The notes below the pieces were generated by a model. The model was not told the origin of the DNA, searched no databases, and was given only the letters and a program-made list of their open reading frames with translations. Shown here in pieces: positions 18,361-26,675 of a DNA stretch of 36,478 nucleotides. How positions within the stretch are numbered: the first letter of the stretch is position 1; each line of letters opens with the position of its first letter. Both the position numbers and the translations under genes were made by a program. The stretch lies in contig PBQI01000062.1 in the NCBI GenBank assembly GCA_002725625.1, forward strand, positions 1 through 36,478, given 5' to 3'. The stretch comes from Rhodospirillaceae bacterium (GTDB taxonomy: Bacteria; Pseudomonadota; Alphaproteobacteria; Rhodospirillales; UBA2165).

Positions 18361-18486
18361 TATTAGGTCCTTCCAAAGGGAGTCTTACCAGGTGGACTTG
18401 CAGCATACCGGGCAAATAGATTTCGATAAATAAATTTAATATTATTGTATCCAGGTGTTCCAGGAAGTAAATACAATTCTCATATT

Positions 18487-18519
18487 ATGGGATTTATATT
18501 AACTTGTTTTAATACCCAT
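18487..18519. promoter_or_regulatory. Dyad in the divergent molybdoenzyme/cupin promoter region
   Basis: The AT-rich 253-base gap between the two divergent start codons contains ATGGG (18487-18491) matching CCCAT (18515-18519). Nested inside it, TATTAA (18497-18502) matches TTAATA (18509-18514). The left half carries five extra bases, so symmetry is imperfect. The position between divergent genes fits an operator, but no regulator gene lies alongside and the call is tentative. Confidence 0.3.
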
Positions 18520-18613
18520 TATCACCGGTTGCTACGTGAGCGGTTGACTGGAAAAACGTCATTGGTTACCAACAGCACAAGCTGAAAATTTTTAATAAGG
18601 GGGGGTATCTTCC

Positions 18614-18958
18614 ATGAAAGTAAATCGATTGAGCGACGTTAAAGAATATGAAGCCAAGGGGCACTTCGACATGAAGGGCTTTCGTCTGCAGGGTTTCGAC
18701 GCCAGCGATGCTGAGAATTTCTGGGTCGGATTATCGTACTTTCTGCCAGGCGGAGGGACGACCCACACCGCGACGCCGCTTGAAAAAGTCTATGTCTGCG
18801 TCGAAGGGGCTATTACCATCATCACCGACGACGGCGAAGATACGCTCGAAAAGCTGGATTCCTGTTATCTGGTGGGTGGCGAAGGCCGTTCCATAATTAA
18901 CCGCACCAAAAAGATTGCTTCGATCATGGTGATTATGCCTTATCCGCCTAAGGAATAG
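18614..18958 (+). CDS. Small cupin-domain protein
   Basis: A 114-residue single cupin barrel: LSYFLPGGGTTHTATPLEKVYVCVEGAI is the first motif region and SIINRTKKIASIMVI the second. The usual metal site HxH...E is altered: H51 and E57 are present, but the second His position is Ala53, so metal binding may be weakened or non-canonical. The gene is divergent from the transhydroxylase-like operon and has a G-rich GGGGGGT stretch just upstream of ATG 18614 acting as ribosome binding site. Its position suggests a role with that enzyme's substrate or product, but this is inference. Confidence 0.8.
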   Translation: MKVNRLSDVKEYEAKGHFDMKGFRLQGFDASDAENFWVGLSYFLPGGGTTHTATPLEKVYVCVEGAITIITDDGEDTLEKLDSCYLVGGEGRSIINRTKKIASIMVIMPYPPKE

Positions 18959-18961
18959 ATT

Positions 18962-19410
18962 TTAACTGAGTTCCTTTGCCAGCAAATAACATTTCATGCT
19001 GAGTTCTTTTTTCTTAGCTTGTACCACAAATCCCTGCTGCTCGGAGATATTTTGGCGAGCAGGCTGGAGCGGGCAGAGAGATTGGGCAACCCTTTAACAC
19101 GGGCAACATCTTCCAAGGCGTCCAGCAGAGATGCTGTGGCCCCTTGCCAGCCGCACCGAGGATGGCACATCAGATACTCGATTTCGCCGGTGAACATCAA
19201 ATTGCCAATGGCGTAAATGCCTTGGCGGACCTCCAAGATCAGCGCTGCCAGGGACTCGCTCAAATCAATATTCCAGTCGATTAAAGAGGGAATAGAAGGA
19301 AGTCACGCCTGAATTTGCCGGGCCTTGTAGGCTGATGGTGCTGTCAGTTCGATTGCTTGCCGCAACACTTCGCGGGTAGCTTCAGCATCCGAGGAAATAT
19401 AGGGCCGCAT
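18962..19410 (-). pseudogene. GNAT-family N-acetyltransferase, broken
   Basis: Three pieces of one acetyltransferase can be joined. The first is MRPYISSDAEATREVLRQAI to ARQIQA (from ATG 19410). After an in-frame TGA, at a place where relatives usually have Trp, the second piece runs through EIEYLMCHPRCGWQGATASLLDALE, the acetyl-CoA-binding region. The third is in another frame: ISEQQGFVVQAKKKELSMKC, ending at 18962. One nonsense codon and one frameshift are therefore needed to explain it. In the CoA loop the usual Q/RGxG glycines are also changed (CGWQGA). It lies downstream of the flavin reductase gene on the same strand. Confidence 0.8.
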
Positions 19411-19427
19411 AACCAAATCAGACAAAA

Positions 19428-19925
19428 TTAGTCCCGGTTGGATACTCCGGTAAACTGTCCGTCGCCATAAATCAGGGGCGCACCGTCATCAACGGCCCGG
19501 CTGGCAACGATGAGGCCGATAAAGACACTATGAGTTCCTGCTTGAATTTGCTGGGCTATTTGGCAGTCGAAATTAGCCAGAGCGCCGTCCAAGACGGGCA
19601 TTCCCGTGGCCAAAGTGCACCAACTACCCAAATCGAACCGTTCCGATCGATCGGCGCCATCCATGCCGGCAAACCCCATGGCGATATCTTCCTGGTCGCG
19701 GGCCAATACGTTAAGGCAAAAGGCACCGGTTTCCTGAATAATGTCATGGGCGCCAGAGGTGGTATTAACACAGACCAGCACTTGCGGCGGTTCTGCCGAT
19801 ACAGAACAGGCGGCCGTCGCCGTCAATCCCTCCTTGGCGCCGTTGTGAGCAACCGTGATAACGTTGACAGCCGCCGCCAGCTGGCGCATGCCTTTTTTGA
19901 AAGCGTCCTCGGTAATTCCTATCAA
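19428..19925 (-). CDS. Flavin reductase family protein (HpaC-like)
   Basis: The 165-residue FMN-binding split-barrel protein has the flavin reductase layout: FKKGMRQLAAAVNVITVAH, GLTATAACSVSAEPPQVLVCVN, the small domain FCLNVLARDQEDIAMGFAG and a C-terminal LIYGDGQF. Such enzymes supply reduced flavin to two-component monooxygenases acting on phenols or other aromatics. No large oxygenase component is in the window, so its partner must be elsewhere. The best start is TTG at 19925 just after GGCGGTGAA, which matches the family N-terminus; no ATG is available nearby. Confidence 0.85.
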   Translation of the reverse strand: MIGITEDAFKKGMRQLAAAVNVITVAHNGAKEGLTATAACSVSAEPPQVLVCVNTTSGAHDIIQETGAFCLNVLARDQEDIAMGFAGMDGADRSERFDLGSWCTLATGMPVLDGALANFDCQIAQQIQAGTHSVFIGLIVASRAVDDGAPLIYGDGQFTGVSNRD

Positions 19926-20157
19926 TTCACCGCCATCGGCTATACCTGCCGCCTTATTACTTTTTTGAATTAGCGCACTAACCGTATGAAATTAACGTAT
20001 TTAATAGGTACTTGGAAGCACTCGTTTTTAGAATATCAACGGGATATCTAAATTTAGGTCTTTTATAAGACTCCTGTTTCATGCTAGGAATTTTATTGAA
20101 ACGGTCGATGGAATAACCTTCGGCCTGGGGAAACTAATTATCCGAGGGAGGATAAAG

Positions 20158-21243
20158 ATGCGCATACTCTCAAGAGCATTGCTTGGTTTGTCTGCTGTAG
20201 GGTTGGTTGCCGGTGCCCTGGTCACCAGTTCACCCGTTGACGCCAAGACCATTAAGGTCCGTATCGGTTCTGGCCATCCACCGACGGTGGTGTATGCCGG
20301 TTTGATGAAGACCTTTTTCCAGACGGAATTAAAAAAAGCCGTAGAATCCAAGACCAGCCATAAAATCAAATTTATCGAAGGTTACAGTGGTTCCATCGTT
20401 AAGGTGTTTGATGTGTTTGAAGGCGTACAGAACGGCGTTATCGACATCGGCGGTTTCTGCTACTGCTTCGAAGCGTCTAAGCTGAAAATGCATGCGTTCC
20501 AGATCATGCTGCCCTTCGGCACCATGGATCCGGTTCAGTCGGTCGCTATTGCAACGTCCGTTTACAAACAATTTCCGAGCCTTTCAAAGCGTTTCCAAAA
20601 GTTCGGCCAGACCTTGCTCGCCATAATCGGTGACGGCGGCTACAACCTGGGAACGCAGTTTCCATGGAAAGAGACTTCAGATCTTAAGGGGCGCAAAATT
20701 CTTGGCGCCGGCCTGAACCTCAATTGGTTGAAACGGGCAAATATCGGCATCGTCCCGGTGACCGATGGCCTTCCTGGCTGGTATCAGAAACTAAAAACGG
20801 GTGTTGCCGAGGGCGGCATTATGTTCCCCAGCGCCTGGGGTCCGGTCTTTAAACTTCATGAAGTCGGCAAATATTATACTGAGATCGGCTTTGGTTCGAT
20901 TACTTGGCACGGCCTGACGGTCAATAACCGCTTCTGGGCGAGCCTGCCGTCCGAACTCAAACCGATTTTCATGGAAGTGGCGGACCGCTATCGTCTTCAG
21001 ACCGGCACGTTCAACAAAGCAGGCTATAAAAAGGATATGGCTTGGCTGCGCAAAAATATAACCGTGACCAAGTTGCCTGCCGCAGTTCGTCAGGACTGGG
21101 CGCAAAAACTCGCTCATTGGCCGCAAATCCATGCCAATTCCTTGGAAAAGGAAGGTATGCCAGCAGTTAAAATCCTGAACGCCACACTCGATGCGGCGGA
21201 AAAGGTAGGCTACAAATGGCCGGTCCGGTACGTCGTCAAATAG
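20158..21243 (+). CDS. TRAP transporter substrate-binding protein (DctP type), system 1
   Basis: A 361-residue periplasmic binding protein with a signal peptide (MRILSRALLGLSAVGLVAGA..., cleavage probably after VDA at residue 29). It captures the ligand for the permease genes that follow. The DctP fold is recognisable by GVQNGVIDIGGF, DLKGRKILGAG and LKTGVAEGG. In most DctP proteins the segment after LKG ends in an Arg that salt-bridges a ligand carboxylate; here that position is Leu182. The ligand may therefore not be a simple carboxylate. ATG 20158 follows a strong GGGAGGA box. A 14-bp hairpin separates it from the permease genes. Confidence 0.92.
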   Translation: MRILSRALLGLSAVGLVAGALVTSSPVDAKTIKVRIGSGHPPTVVYAGLMKTFFQTELKKAVESKTSHKIKFIEGYSGSIVKVFDVFEGVQNGVIDIGGFCYCFEASKLKMHAFQIMLPFGTMDPVQSVAIATSVYKQFPSLSKRFQKFGQTLLAIIGDGGYNLGTQFPWKETSDLKGRKILGAGLNLNWLKRANIGIVPVTDGLPGWYQKLKTGVAEGGIMFPSAWGPVFKLHEVGKYYTEIGFGSITWHGLTVNNRFWASLPSELKPIFMEVADRYRLQTGTFNKAGYKKDMAWLRKNITVTKLPAAVRQDWAQKLAHWPQIHANSLEKEGMPAVKILNATLDAAEKVGYKWPVRYVVK

Positions 21244-21276
21244 GACCAGACTGCCTCAATTTGCGGTTTGAGTAAT

Positions 21277-21316
21277 ATTACCGGCTGGGAGTCAAAAATG
21301 GTTCCCAGCCGGTAAT
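21277..21316 (+). terminator. Perfect 14-bp hairpin between TRAP binding-protein and permease genes
   Basis: ATTACCGGCTGGGA (21277-21290) and TCCCAGCCGGTAAT (21303-21316) are exact reverse complements around a 12-base loop, followed by TTTCTTC. It begins 34 bases after the binding-protein stop codon. Such a structure within a transport operon commonly acts as a partial terminator or as a 3' end protector, giving more binding protein than permease. Which of these operates is not decided by sequence. Confidence 0.75.
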
Positions 21317-21427
21317 TTCTTCAGGCGTAAAAATATTTCGGTGCAGCAATTGGGCCGGGCCGTTATAATTAAAATACTTCAAAATGTTAGATAATGCTCC
21401 CACAGACCGTTTTGATGGAATTCAATT

Positions 21428-21970
21428 ATGAACCTCATAACTATCAGTGACCGGCTGTCTAAGTTCCTGATGATCGTGGCAGCGACCTGGACTTTTGGCC
21501 TGTCCTTTCTGGTGCTCGCTAACATTATTGGACGCACTTATCTGGATGCACCCATTCACGGTACCGCCGAAATGGTCGCCGCCTCCATCGTCATTGTCGT
21601 TTTCCTGCAGGTGGGTTATGCCATCCGCAGCCGATCAATGCTGCGGGCCGATTTCCTGGTCAACCATTTTCCGGATTGGCTGCAACGCACCTTGCTCGCC
21701 ATCGGTTATCTGCTCGGTGCAACCTTTTTCCTGATGATTATTACCGGCGGCTGGGAAGAGAGTATTCTTTCCTATGTTGAAAACGAATTTGAGGGCGAAG
21801 GCGCCATGCGCGTACCGTCCTGGCCGGCGCGCTGGACAGTATTAGTCGGCAGTGCTCTGGCAATGATCAACTATTTCGTCATGGCCTATCTTGATATATT
21901 CAGGCCCGATTTGTTGGACAGCGAGGTGCTCACTGGTCCGGAGTCGGGCGTGTCCGGTTCGCAAGGATGA
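21428..21970 (+). CDS. TRAP transporter small permease (DctQ type), system 1
   Basis: A 180-residue membrane protein with four hydrophobic helices: LMIVAATWTFGLSFLVLANI, VAASIVIVVFLQVGYAI, LLAIGYLLGATFFLMII and WTVLVGSALAMINYFVMAY. The family signature sits around the first pair of helices (NIIGRTYLDAPIHGTAEMV), followed by the charged SRSMLRADFLV stretch. It partners the large permease, whose ATG is 15 bases past this stop codon. The start at 21428 has only a weak ribosome binding site. Confidence 0.9.
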   Translation: MNLITISDRLSKFLMIVAATWTFGLSFLVLANIIGRTYLDAPIHGTAEMVAASIVIVVFLQVGYAIRSRSMLRADFLVNHFPDWLQRTLLAIGYLLGATFFLMIITGGWEESILSYVENEFEGEGAMRVPSWPARWTVLVGSALAMINYFVMAYLDIFRPDLLDSEVLTGPESGVSGSQG

Positions 21971-21985
21971 TGGAGAGCATGCGTC

Positions 21986-23362
21986 ATGTTTGAAGCCAAT
22001 ACCGCCATTATTCTCGTTGTTTGCCTGCTGGGTCTAGTAGCTTTTGGCGTCCACATCGCTATTGCGCTGGGCATGACCAGCGCCCTCGGCATCTGGCTCG
22101 TTACCGGTGCCGACAGCTATGCTTTCCGTACTGTGCAGACCATGCTGGCGGCGACCGCCTATGAAGCGATCCGCGCCTACGTCTTTGCCGTCATTCCCCT
22201 CTTTATGCTGATGGGTGAATTTATCGGTAGATCGGGAACTGTGACCGATGTCTACCGGGGGATCAACCGCCTGCTGAAAAAGATTCCTGGTCGTCTTGCT
22301 ATTGCCACGGTGATCGGCAATGCCCTGTTCTCCTTTGTCACTGGGGTCAGCATTGCCTCCGCCGCCGCCTTTTCACGCATCGCCTATCCAGAAATGAAGC
22401 GTTTCGGGTATCACAAGGGTTTCGCGCTGGGCGCTGTCGCCGGGTCAAGTTGTCTCGGCATGCTCATACCGCCGAGCGTGCTTATGATCGTCTGGGGTAT
22501 TCTTACTGAACAGTCGATTGGTCAAATTTTTGCAGCAGGTGTGCTACCTGGTCTTCTTCTGACGGCCCTGTTCATAATTTACGTCTTTTCTAGGTCTATT
22601 ATAAATCCGGGCCTCGTGGGTGCCGGCGCTAGTTCGGAAACAGCTAAAGCCGTGGGTGCAGACATTACACTGGAAGAGGTGGATGAAGTCTCCACCGGTC
22701 AGTTTATAGTTAGCCTCATTGGTATTATGTTGGTGATTGTCACTGTTTTGGGCGGTATTTGGTTCGGTATTTTCACACCGACCGAAGGCGCGGGTGCGGG
22801 CGCATTCATTGGGCTAATGCTGGGCATCATCAAAGGCATGCGGTTCCGCGAAATTATCGATTCGATTTTGAATGTGGGGCGGACGTCAGCGCCGATTTTA
22901 CTACTGCTCGTTACGGCGGCGCTTTATTCACGGACACTCGCCATGACCGGCATGGCCAACGCCATTGAAGGCGTCTTTTTGGGATCTGGAATGCCTAATT
23001 GGTTGATTCTCACCGTCATGGTGGGAATCTGGTTCTTGTTGGGCATGATCATCGATTCCATATCAATCATGCTGCTGACGGCGGCTATCTTTGCACCGAT
23101 CGCCGTTAAGATGGGTATGGATCCCATTGCCTTCGCCGTTGTCGGTATTATCGCCATTGAAGCAGGGCTATATACGCCGCCCTTTGGATTGCTGGTCTAT
23201 ACCGTGAAATCTGCGATACAGAATATAGAACCGGATATGAACGTTATGACCATCTTTAAGAGTTCGACACCCTATTGGATGATAATGCTCATTGGCATGA
23301 TTCTGATCATAAACTTTCCGGAGATCGCAACCTACTTACCGAGATTGCTGTTCGCCAGTTAG
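21986..23362 (+). CDS. TRAP transporter large permease (DctM type), system 1
   Basis: A 458-residue polytopic inner-membrane protein, the Na+-coupled translocating subunit. Typical segments are VIPLFMLMGEFIGRSG, FVTGVSIASAAAFSRIAYPEMKRFGY, GSSCLGMLIPPSVLMIVWGILTE (split here for brevity), FGIFTPTEGAGAGAF and GMIIDSISIMLLTAAIFAPI. The length is a little above the usual 425-440 because of an insert at about residues 205-225 (SRSIINPGLVGAGASSETAK). Start ATG 21986 is preceded by GGAGAG. An overlapping ATG a few bases earlier is out of frame and stops at once. Confidence 0.93.
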   Translation: MFEANTAIILVVCLLGLVAFGVHIAIALGMTSALGIWLVTGADSYAFRTVQTMLAATAYEAIRAYVFAVIPLFMLMGEFIGRSGTVTDVYRGINRLLKKIPGRLAIATVIGNALFSFVTGVSIASAAAFSRIAYPEMKRFGYHKGFALGAVAGSSCLGMLIPPSVLMIVWGILTEQSIGQIFAAGVLPGLLLTALFIIYVFSRSIINPGLVGAGASSETAKAVGADITLEEVDEVSTGQFIVSLIGIMLVIVTVLGGIWFGIFTPTEGAGAGAFIGLMLGIIKGMRFREIIDSILNVGRTSAPILLLLVTAALYSRTLAMTGMANAIEGVFLGSGMPNWLILTVMVGIWFLLGMIIDSISIMLLTAAIFAPIAVKMGMDPIAFAVVGIIAIEAGLYTPPFGLLVYTVKSAIQNIEPDMNVMTIFKSSTPYWMIMLIGMILIINFPEIATYLPRLLFAS

Positions 23363-23372
23363 ATGCCTTATA

Positions 23373-23889
23373 TCAAAAAAACAGGCCCAGCTTCCACCCG
23401 TTCCGACCAGGAGACTTCTGCCATCGGGCATGGTCAGGATTAGAGTTAAGATATCGCCGTGTTTCTGGGCTTTTACCACTGCGTCGTAAATTTTTTTTCA
23501 ACCCTTTTGAAGCCGTGGCAACTTTGGCGCTGACTTTGCGGTCCGACGGGCAAAGTTCTACGGCGGTGTTATACATCATGCAACCGCGGCGCCCCATTCT
23601 GGTAGGCGCATTCCGCCGCTTTTTCGAAAATCTTCCGGATGGCGGAAACCTTGGGCCCCACTTGCTCCAACGGTGCCATCATGTGCGTTATTTCCGTCTC
23701 ATAAAAATGATCGGGAGCTTCCAGGTGGAGTCGGCGCTTGTCGCCGAACGTGGCATAAAGGCTACCGCGGTTAATACCTATGGCGTCAACCGCGTCCTGC
23801 ATGGAAGCACATTCGTAGCCCTTTATTCCAAAAACGTGCATCGCTTTTTCGAGGACTTGTTACCGATTGAATTCCTTGGAACGCACCAT
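23373..23889 (-). pseudogene. TetR-family regulator, broken
   Basis: From the ATG at 23889 the reading is MVRSKEFNR, then an in-frame TAA, then QVLEKAMHVFGIKGYECAS, DAVDAIGINRGSLYATFGDKR (the helix-turn-helix) and the ligand-domain start IRKIFEKAAECAYQNGAPR. The next part, RGCMMYNTAVELCPSDRKVS, is in another frame, and KAQKHGDI lies in a third. This is a TetR gene with a nonsense codon in place of the usual acidic residue at position 10 and at least two frameshifts. It is convergent with the TRAP permease gene and may once have regulated that operon. Confidence 0.85.
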
Positions 23890-24113
23890 ACCGATCTCGG
23901 GTTTCCCAATTCATGAAAAAACAGCTTTCTATGAGGTCGTCCTTAAAATTCGCATTTTGAAATGACAATTCAAGTATTTTCACACTATATTTCTGTGCAA
24001 GTTTTCGTGAATGCTTATTGTATCTGGCGTTCACTTGGCTGGCGCTCTAAAATCTTCCGTTGCCTGCAACCGGGCGGAGCAAAAAAAATTATCGGGGATA
24101 GGAGAATTACAAA

Positions 24114-24539
24114 ATGAGCAAAGTTACGCTGGCCCAGGCCGACACCATAATCGATGCGGCCATGGCCAAGGGGCATGAACTAGAATTAAACCCGCTAACC
24201 GTAGCGGTAATGGATGACGGCGGGCATCTGGTTGCCTTTAAGCGTGAAGACAATAGCAGCCTTCTCAGGTTTGATATTGCCACCGGCAAGGCCTGGGGTG
24301 CCTTGGGCATGGGGGTGCCGTCGAGAGCTTTGGAGCAACGCTCCAAGGAACGCCCCGGTTTTGTGAACGGATTAATCACTGCTTCGGGCGGGCGGCTCAT
24401 TCCGGCGGCTGGAGGTGTCCTGATCAAGGATGACAACGGGCTGACCATCGGCGCTGTCGGCATCAGCGGCGATACTTCTGACAATGATGAAACCTGCGCC
24501 TTCGCCGGTATCGAAGCGGCTGGCCTCGCCCATTCTTAG
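24114..24539 (+). CDS. GlcG/HbpS-family protein
   Basis: The 141-residue product has the GlcG/HbpS fold: TLAQADTIIDAAMAKGHEL, LTVAVMDDGGHLVAFKRED, SSLLRFDIATGKAWGALGMG, GGRLIPAAGGVLI and IGAVGISGDTSDNDETCA. Characterised relatives bind haem or act as accessory proteins in glycolate or aromatic loci; the enzymatic role is mostly unknown. A GGGGATAGGAG box lies just upstream of ATG 24114. The TauE-type gene follows 40 bases after its stop, suggesting a two-gene unit. Confidence 0.88.
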   Translation: MSKVTLAQADTIIDAAMAKGHELELNPLTVAVMDDGGHLVAFKREDNSSLLRFDIATGKAWGALGMGVPSRALEQRSKERPGFVNGLITASGGRLIPAAGGVLIKDDNGLTIGAVGISGDTSDNDETCAFAGIEAAGLAHS

Positions 24540-24540
24540 C

Positions 24541-24582
24541 AAACTAGAAAAGTATAAATGGTAAACTAGAAAAGTATAAATG
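24541..24582 (+). repeat. 22-bp tandem duplication ending at a start codon
   Basis: AAACTAGAAAAGTATAAATG occurs at 24541-24560 and again, identical, at 24563-24582, with GT between them. The ATG in the second copy (24580) starts the TauE gene, while the ATG in the first copy runs straight into TAG. The leader and start codon have therefore been duplicated recently. Neither copy has a convincing Shine-Dalgarno box. Confidence 0.9.
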
Positions 24583-25356
24583 CTCGAATTTTCGATTATT
24601 ACCACCCCGTTGTTCTACGCGGTTGCCATTCCGGCGGTGCTGTCCATGGGGATAGCCAAAGCGGGCATTGGTGGTACGGGCGGCTTGGCGACACCCTTAA
24701 TGGCCCTAGCCGTCACCGTTCCCCAGGCTGCGGCCATCCTTTTACCGATTATTTGCATCGCCGATATTTTCGCTATTACCGTTTATCGGAAGAAGTGGGA
24801 CAGGGACAATATCAAGATTATGATCCCGGCAGCGGCGGTTGGGATAATCTTCGGCACCTTAAGCTTCAAATACTTGGACCCGGCGGCAATTAAAATCGTT
24901 ATTGGTGCGATCGCGGTTGTTTTTGCGCTGGAACGACTTTTGAACTACCTGTTTAAAAAAGAAGTCCGGGAGCCAACCAAACCGGCTGTCATCAAAGGTG
25001 GCTTCTGGTGTTCCATATCCGGGTTTACCAGCTTCGTCGCCCATTCCGGCGCGCCGCCGCTGAACGTCTATATCATTCCCCAGAAAATGGACAAGTCGAT
25101 CTATATGGGTACATTGGCGATTTATTACGCCTTCGTGAACTACGCCAAGATTGTTCCCTATTGGTGGCTGGGTCAGTTTCACATCACCAACCTCTGGACT
25201 TCAGTTGTTTTGTTGCCTGTGGTGCCGGTGGGGATTTTGCTGGGTCTTTGGATCCACAAAAACGTCAACGATGTTTTGTTTTACCGGATTATTATCACGT
25301 TGTTGTTCTTCACCGGCTTGAAGTTGTTATACGACGGTATCACCACGCTGATCTAA
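24580..25356 (+). CDS. TauE/SafE-family membrane permease
   Basis: A 258-residue protein made almost entirely of hydrophobic helices, with the TauE/SafE pattern: GIAKAGIGGTGGLATPLMAL near the N-terminus and its repeat GGFWCSISGFTSFVAHSGAPP in the second half. The family exports sulfite, sulfoacetate and related anions in sulfonate metabolism, but many members are of unknown substrate. Its stop codon overlaps by four bases the stop of the convergent second TRAP operon. The start lies in the second copy of a tandem repeat. Confidence 0.88.
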   Translation: MLEFSIITTPLFYAVAIPAVLSMGIAKAGIGGTGGLATPLMALAVTVPQAAAILLPIICIADIFAITVYRKKWDRDNIKIMIPAAAVGIIFGTLSFKYLDPAAIKIVIGAIAVVFALERLLNYLFKKEVREPTKPAVIKGGFWCSISGFTSFVAHSGAPPLNVYIIPQKMDKSIYMGTLAIYYAFVNYAKIVPYWWLGQFHITNLWTSVVLLPVVPVGILLGLWIHKNVNDVLFYRIIITLLFFTGLKLLYDGITTLI

Positions 25357-26675
25357 TTGCCGAACAGGTTGACGAGGAATAGGGTAATGCCGGGGAAGGT
25401 GACAAGCAGTCCTACCCGCACGACGTCCGAGGCAATGAACGGCGCCACGCCCTTAAAGGTTTGGGCGATGGGAGTGTCTTTAGACATAGAGTTGATCACG
25501 AACACATTCATCCCCACAGGAGGAGTGATAAGCCCTGTCTCCACAACGATCAACGCAACGATGCCGAACCAGACTTTAACGTCTTCTGGATTCATTCCGA
25601 AATCCATTTCTTCCAAAATCGGCCAGAAAATAGGAATGGTCAGCAGGATCATGGATAGCGAATCCATGACGCAGCCGCCGATTAGATAGAAAAACAATAT
25701 CACCGCCAACACCAGGATAGGGGCCATTTGAGCGTCGCTGATCATGGCCGCCAGTTCCTGCGGCAGTTGGGTCAGAGCGAGAAAAACGTTCAGTACATCG
25801 GCACCGAAAATAATCAGGAAAATCATACCCGTGGTCTGGCCTGCGCCCAGGACACTTTCGATAAATCCGTCTTTGCGCATGCCACCGTTAAAAAACGCCA
25901 GGATGCCGGTGCCGATGGCGCCGAAGGCTGCGCCTTCGGTCGGCGTAAAGACGCCGGTATAAATGCCGCCGATAACCACGATGAAAATCAGTACCACCGT
26001 CCAGATTTCCTTGATGGCTGCCCATCTCTCCGAAGCCGTGGATCGCTCGCCGGAGGGTCCGGATTCAGGCGATACCCGGACATAGATCATAATGACGATA
26101 ATGTAGCCGAGGGCGGCAATAAATCCCGGTATGAAAGCAGCTAGGAACATGGTGGCGATATTGGCTTCAACCAGAACGGCATAGATCACCAGGATCACCG
26201 ACGGCGGGATCAATATTCCCAGGGTGCCGCCTGCCGCCAACGCACCGGTTGCCAAGGATCCGGAATAATTGAAACGCCGAAGTTCCGGTAGTGCCACTTG
26301 GCCCATGGTGGCTGCCGTGGCCAGGGATGAGCCGCAAATAGCGCCAAACCCGGCGCAGCCGCCAATGGCCGCCATAGCGACGCCACCCTTCCGATGGCCC
26401 AGGAACACATTGGCTGCATCAAACAGGGCTTTGCTCATGCCAGCACGAGTGGCGAACTGACCCATGAGCAGGAAAAGGGGTACTACGGACAAGTCATAGG
26501 TGGAAAAGCGCCAATAGGCTGCGCTGTTGAAATAGTTTAATAATGGAGTCCACCCGGCAACGGCGACGTACCCGGTAATGCCGACAGCGATCATGGCGAT
26601 GGCGATGGGCAGTCTGAGGGCGATCAGGAGCAGGAGTACGCCCAGCATGAAAAAGCCGAATTCAAGGCCTTCCAT
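25353..26675 (-). CDS. TRAP transporter large permease (DctM type), system 2
   Basis: A 440-residue polytopic membrane protein of usual family length: VVPLFLLMGQFATRAGMSKA, GFGAICGSSLATAATMGQ, GGTLGILIPPSVILVIYAVL, YTGVFTPTEGAAFGAI, GGCVMDSLSMILLTIPIFWP and VVETGLITPPVGMNVFVI. It forms the transport channel with the small permease, whose TAA overlaps this ATG by one base (TAATG), indicating translational coupling. Confidence 0.94.
   Translation of the reverse strand: MEGLEFGFFMLGVLLLLIALRLPIAIAMIAVGITGYVAVAGWTPLLNYFNSAAYWRFSTYDLSVVPLFLLMGQFATRAGMSKALFDAANVFLGHRKGGVAMAAIGGCAGFGAICGSSLATAATMGQVALPELRRFNYSGSLATGALAAGGTLGILIPPSVILVIYAVLVEANIATMFLAAFIPGFIAALGYIIVIMIYVRVSPESGPSGERSTASERWAAIKEIWTVVLIFIVVIGGIYTGVFTPTEGAAFGAIGTGILAFFNGGMRKDGFIESVLGAGQTTGMIFLIIFGADVLNVFLALTQLPQELAAMISDAQMAPILVLAVILFFYLIGGCVMDSLSMILLTIPIFWPILEEMDFGMNPEDVKVWFGIVALIVVETGLITPPVGMNVFVINSMSKDTPIAQTFKGVAPFIASDVVRVGLLVTFPGITLFLVNLFGN

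Noticed and set aside
19290-19310. UGA read as tryptophan (recoding), suggested by TGA at a Trp position in the GNAT gene
   Set aside because: TGA is used as a normal stop in intact genes here, such as the decarboxylase gene, and the TGA in the Sir2 remnant is not at a Trp position. Frameshifts in the same genes show simple decay.
23275-23916. A 213-codon plus-strand frame running past the TRAP permease
   Set aside because: It begins inside the DctM gene and is otherwise the complement of the broken TetR gene; no ribosome binding site or family resemblance.
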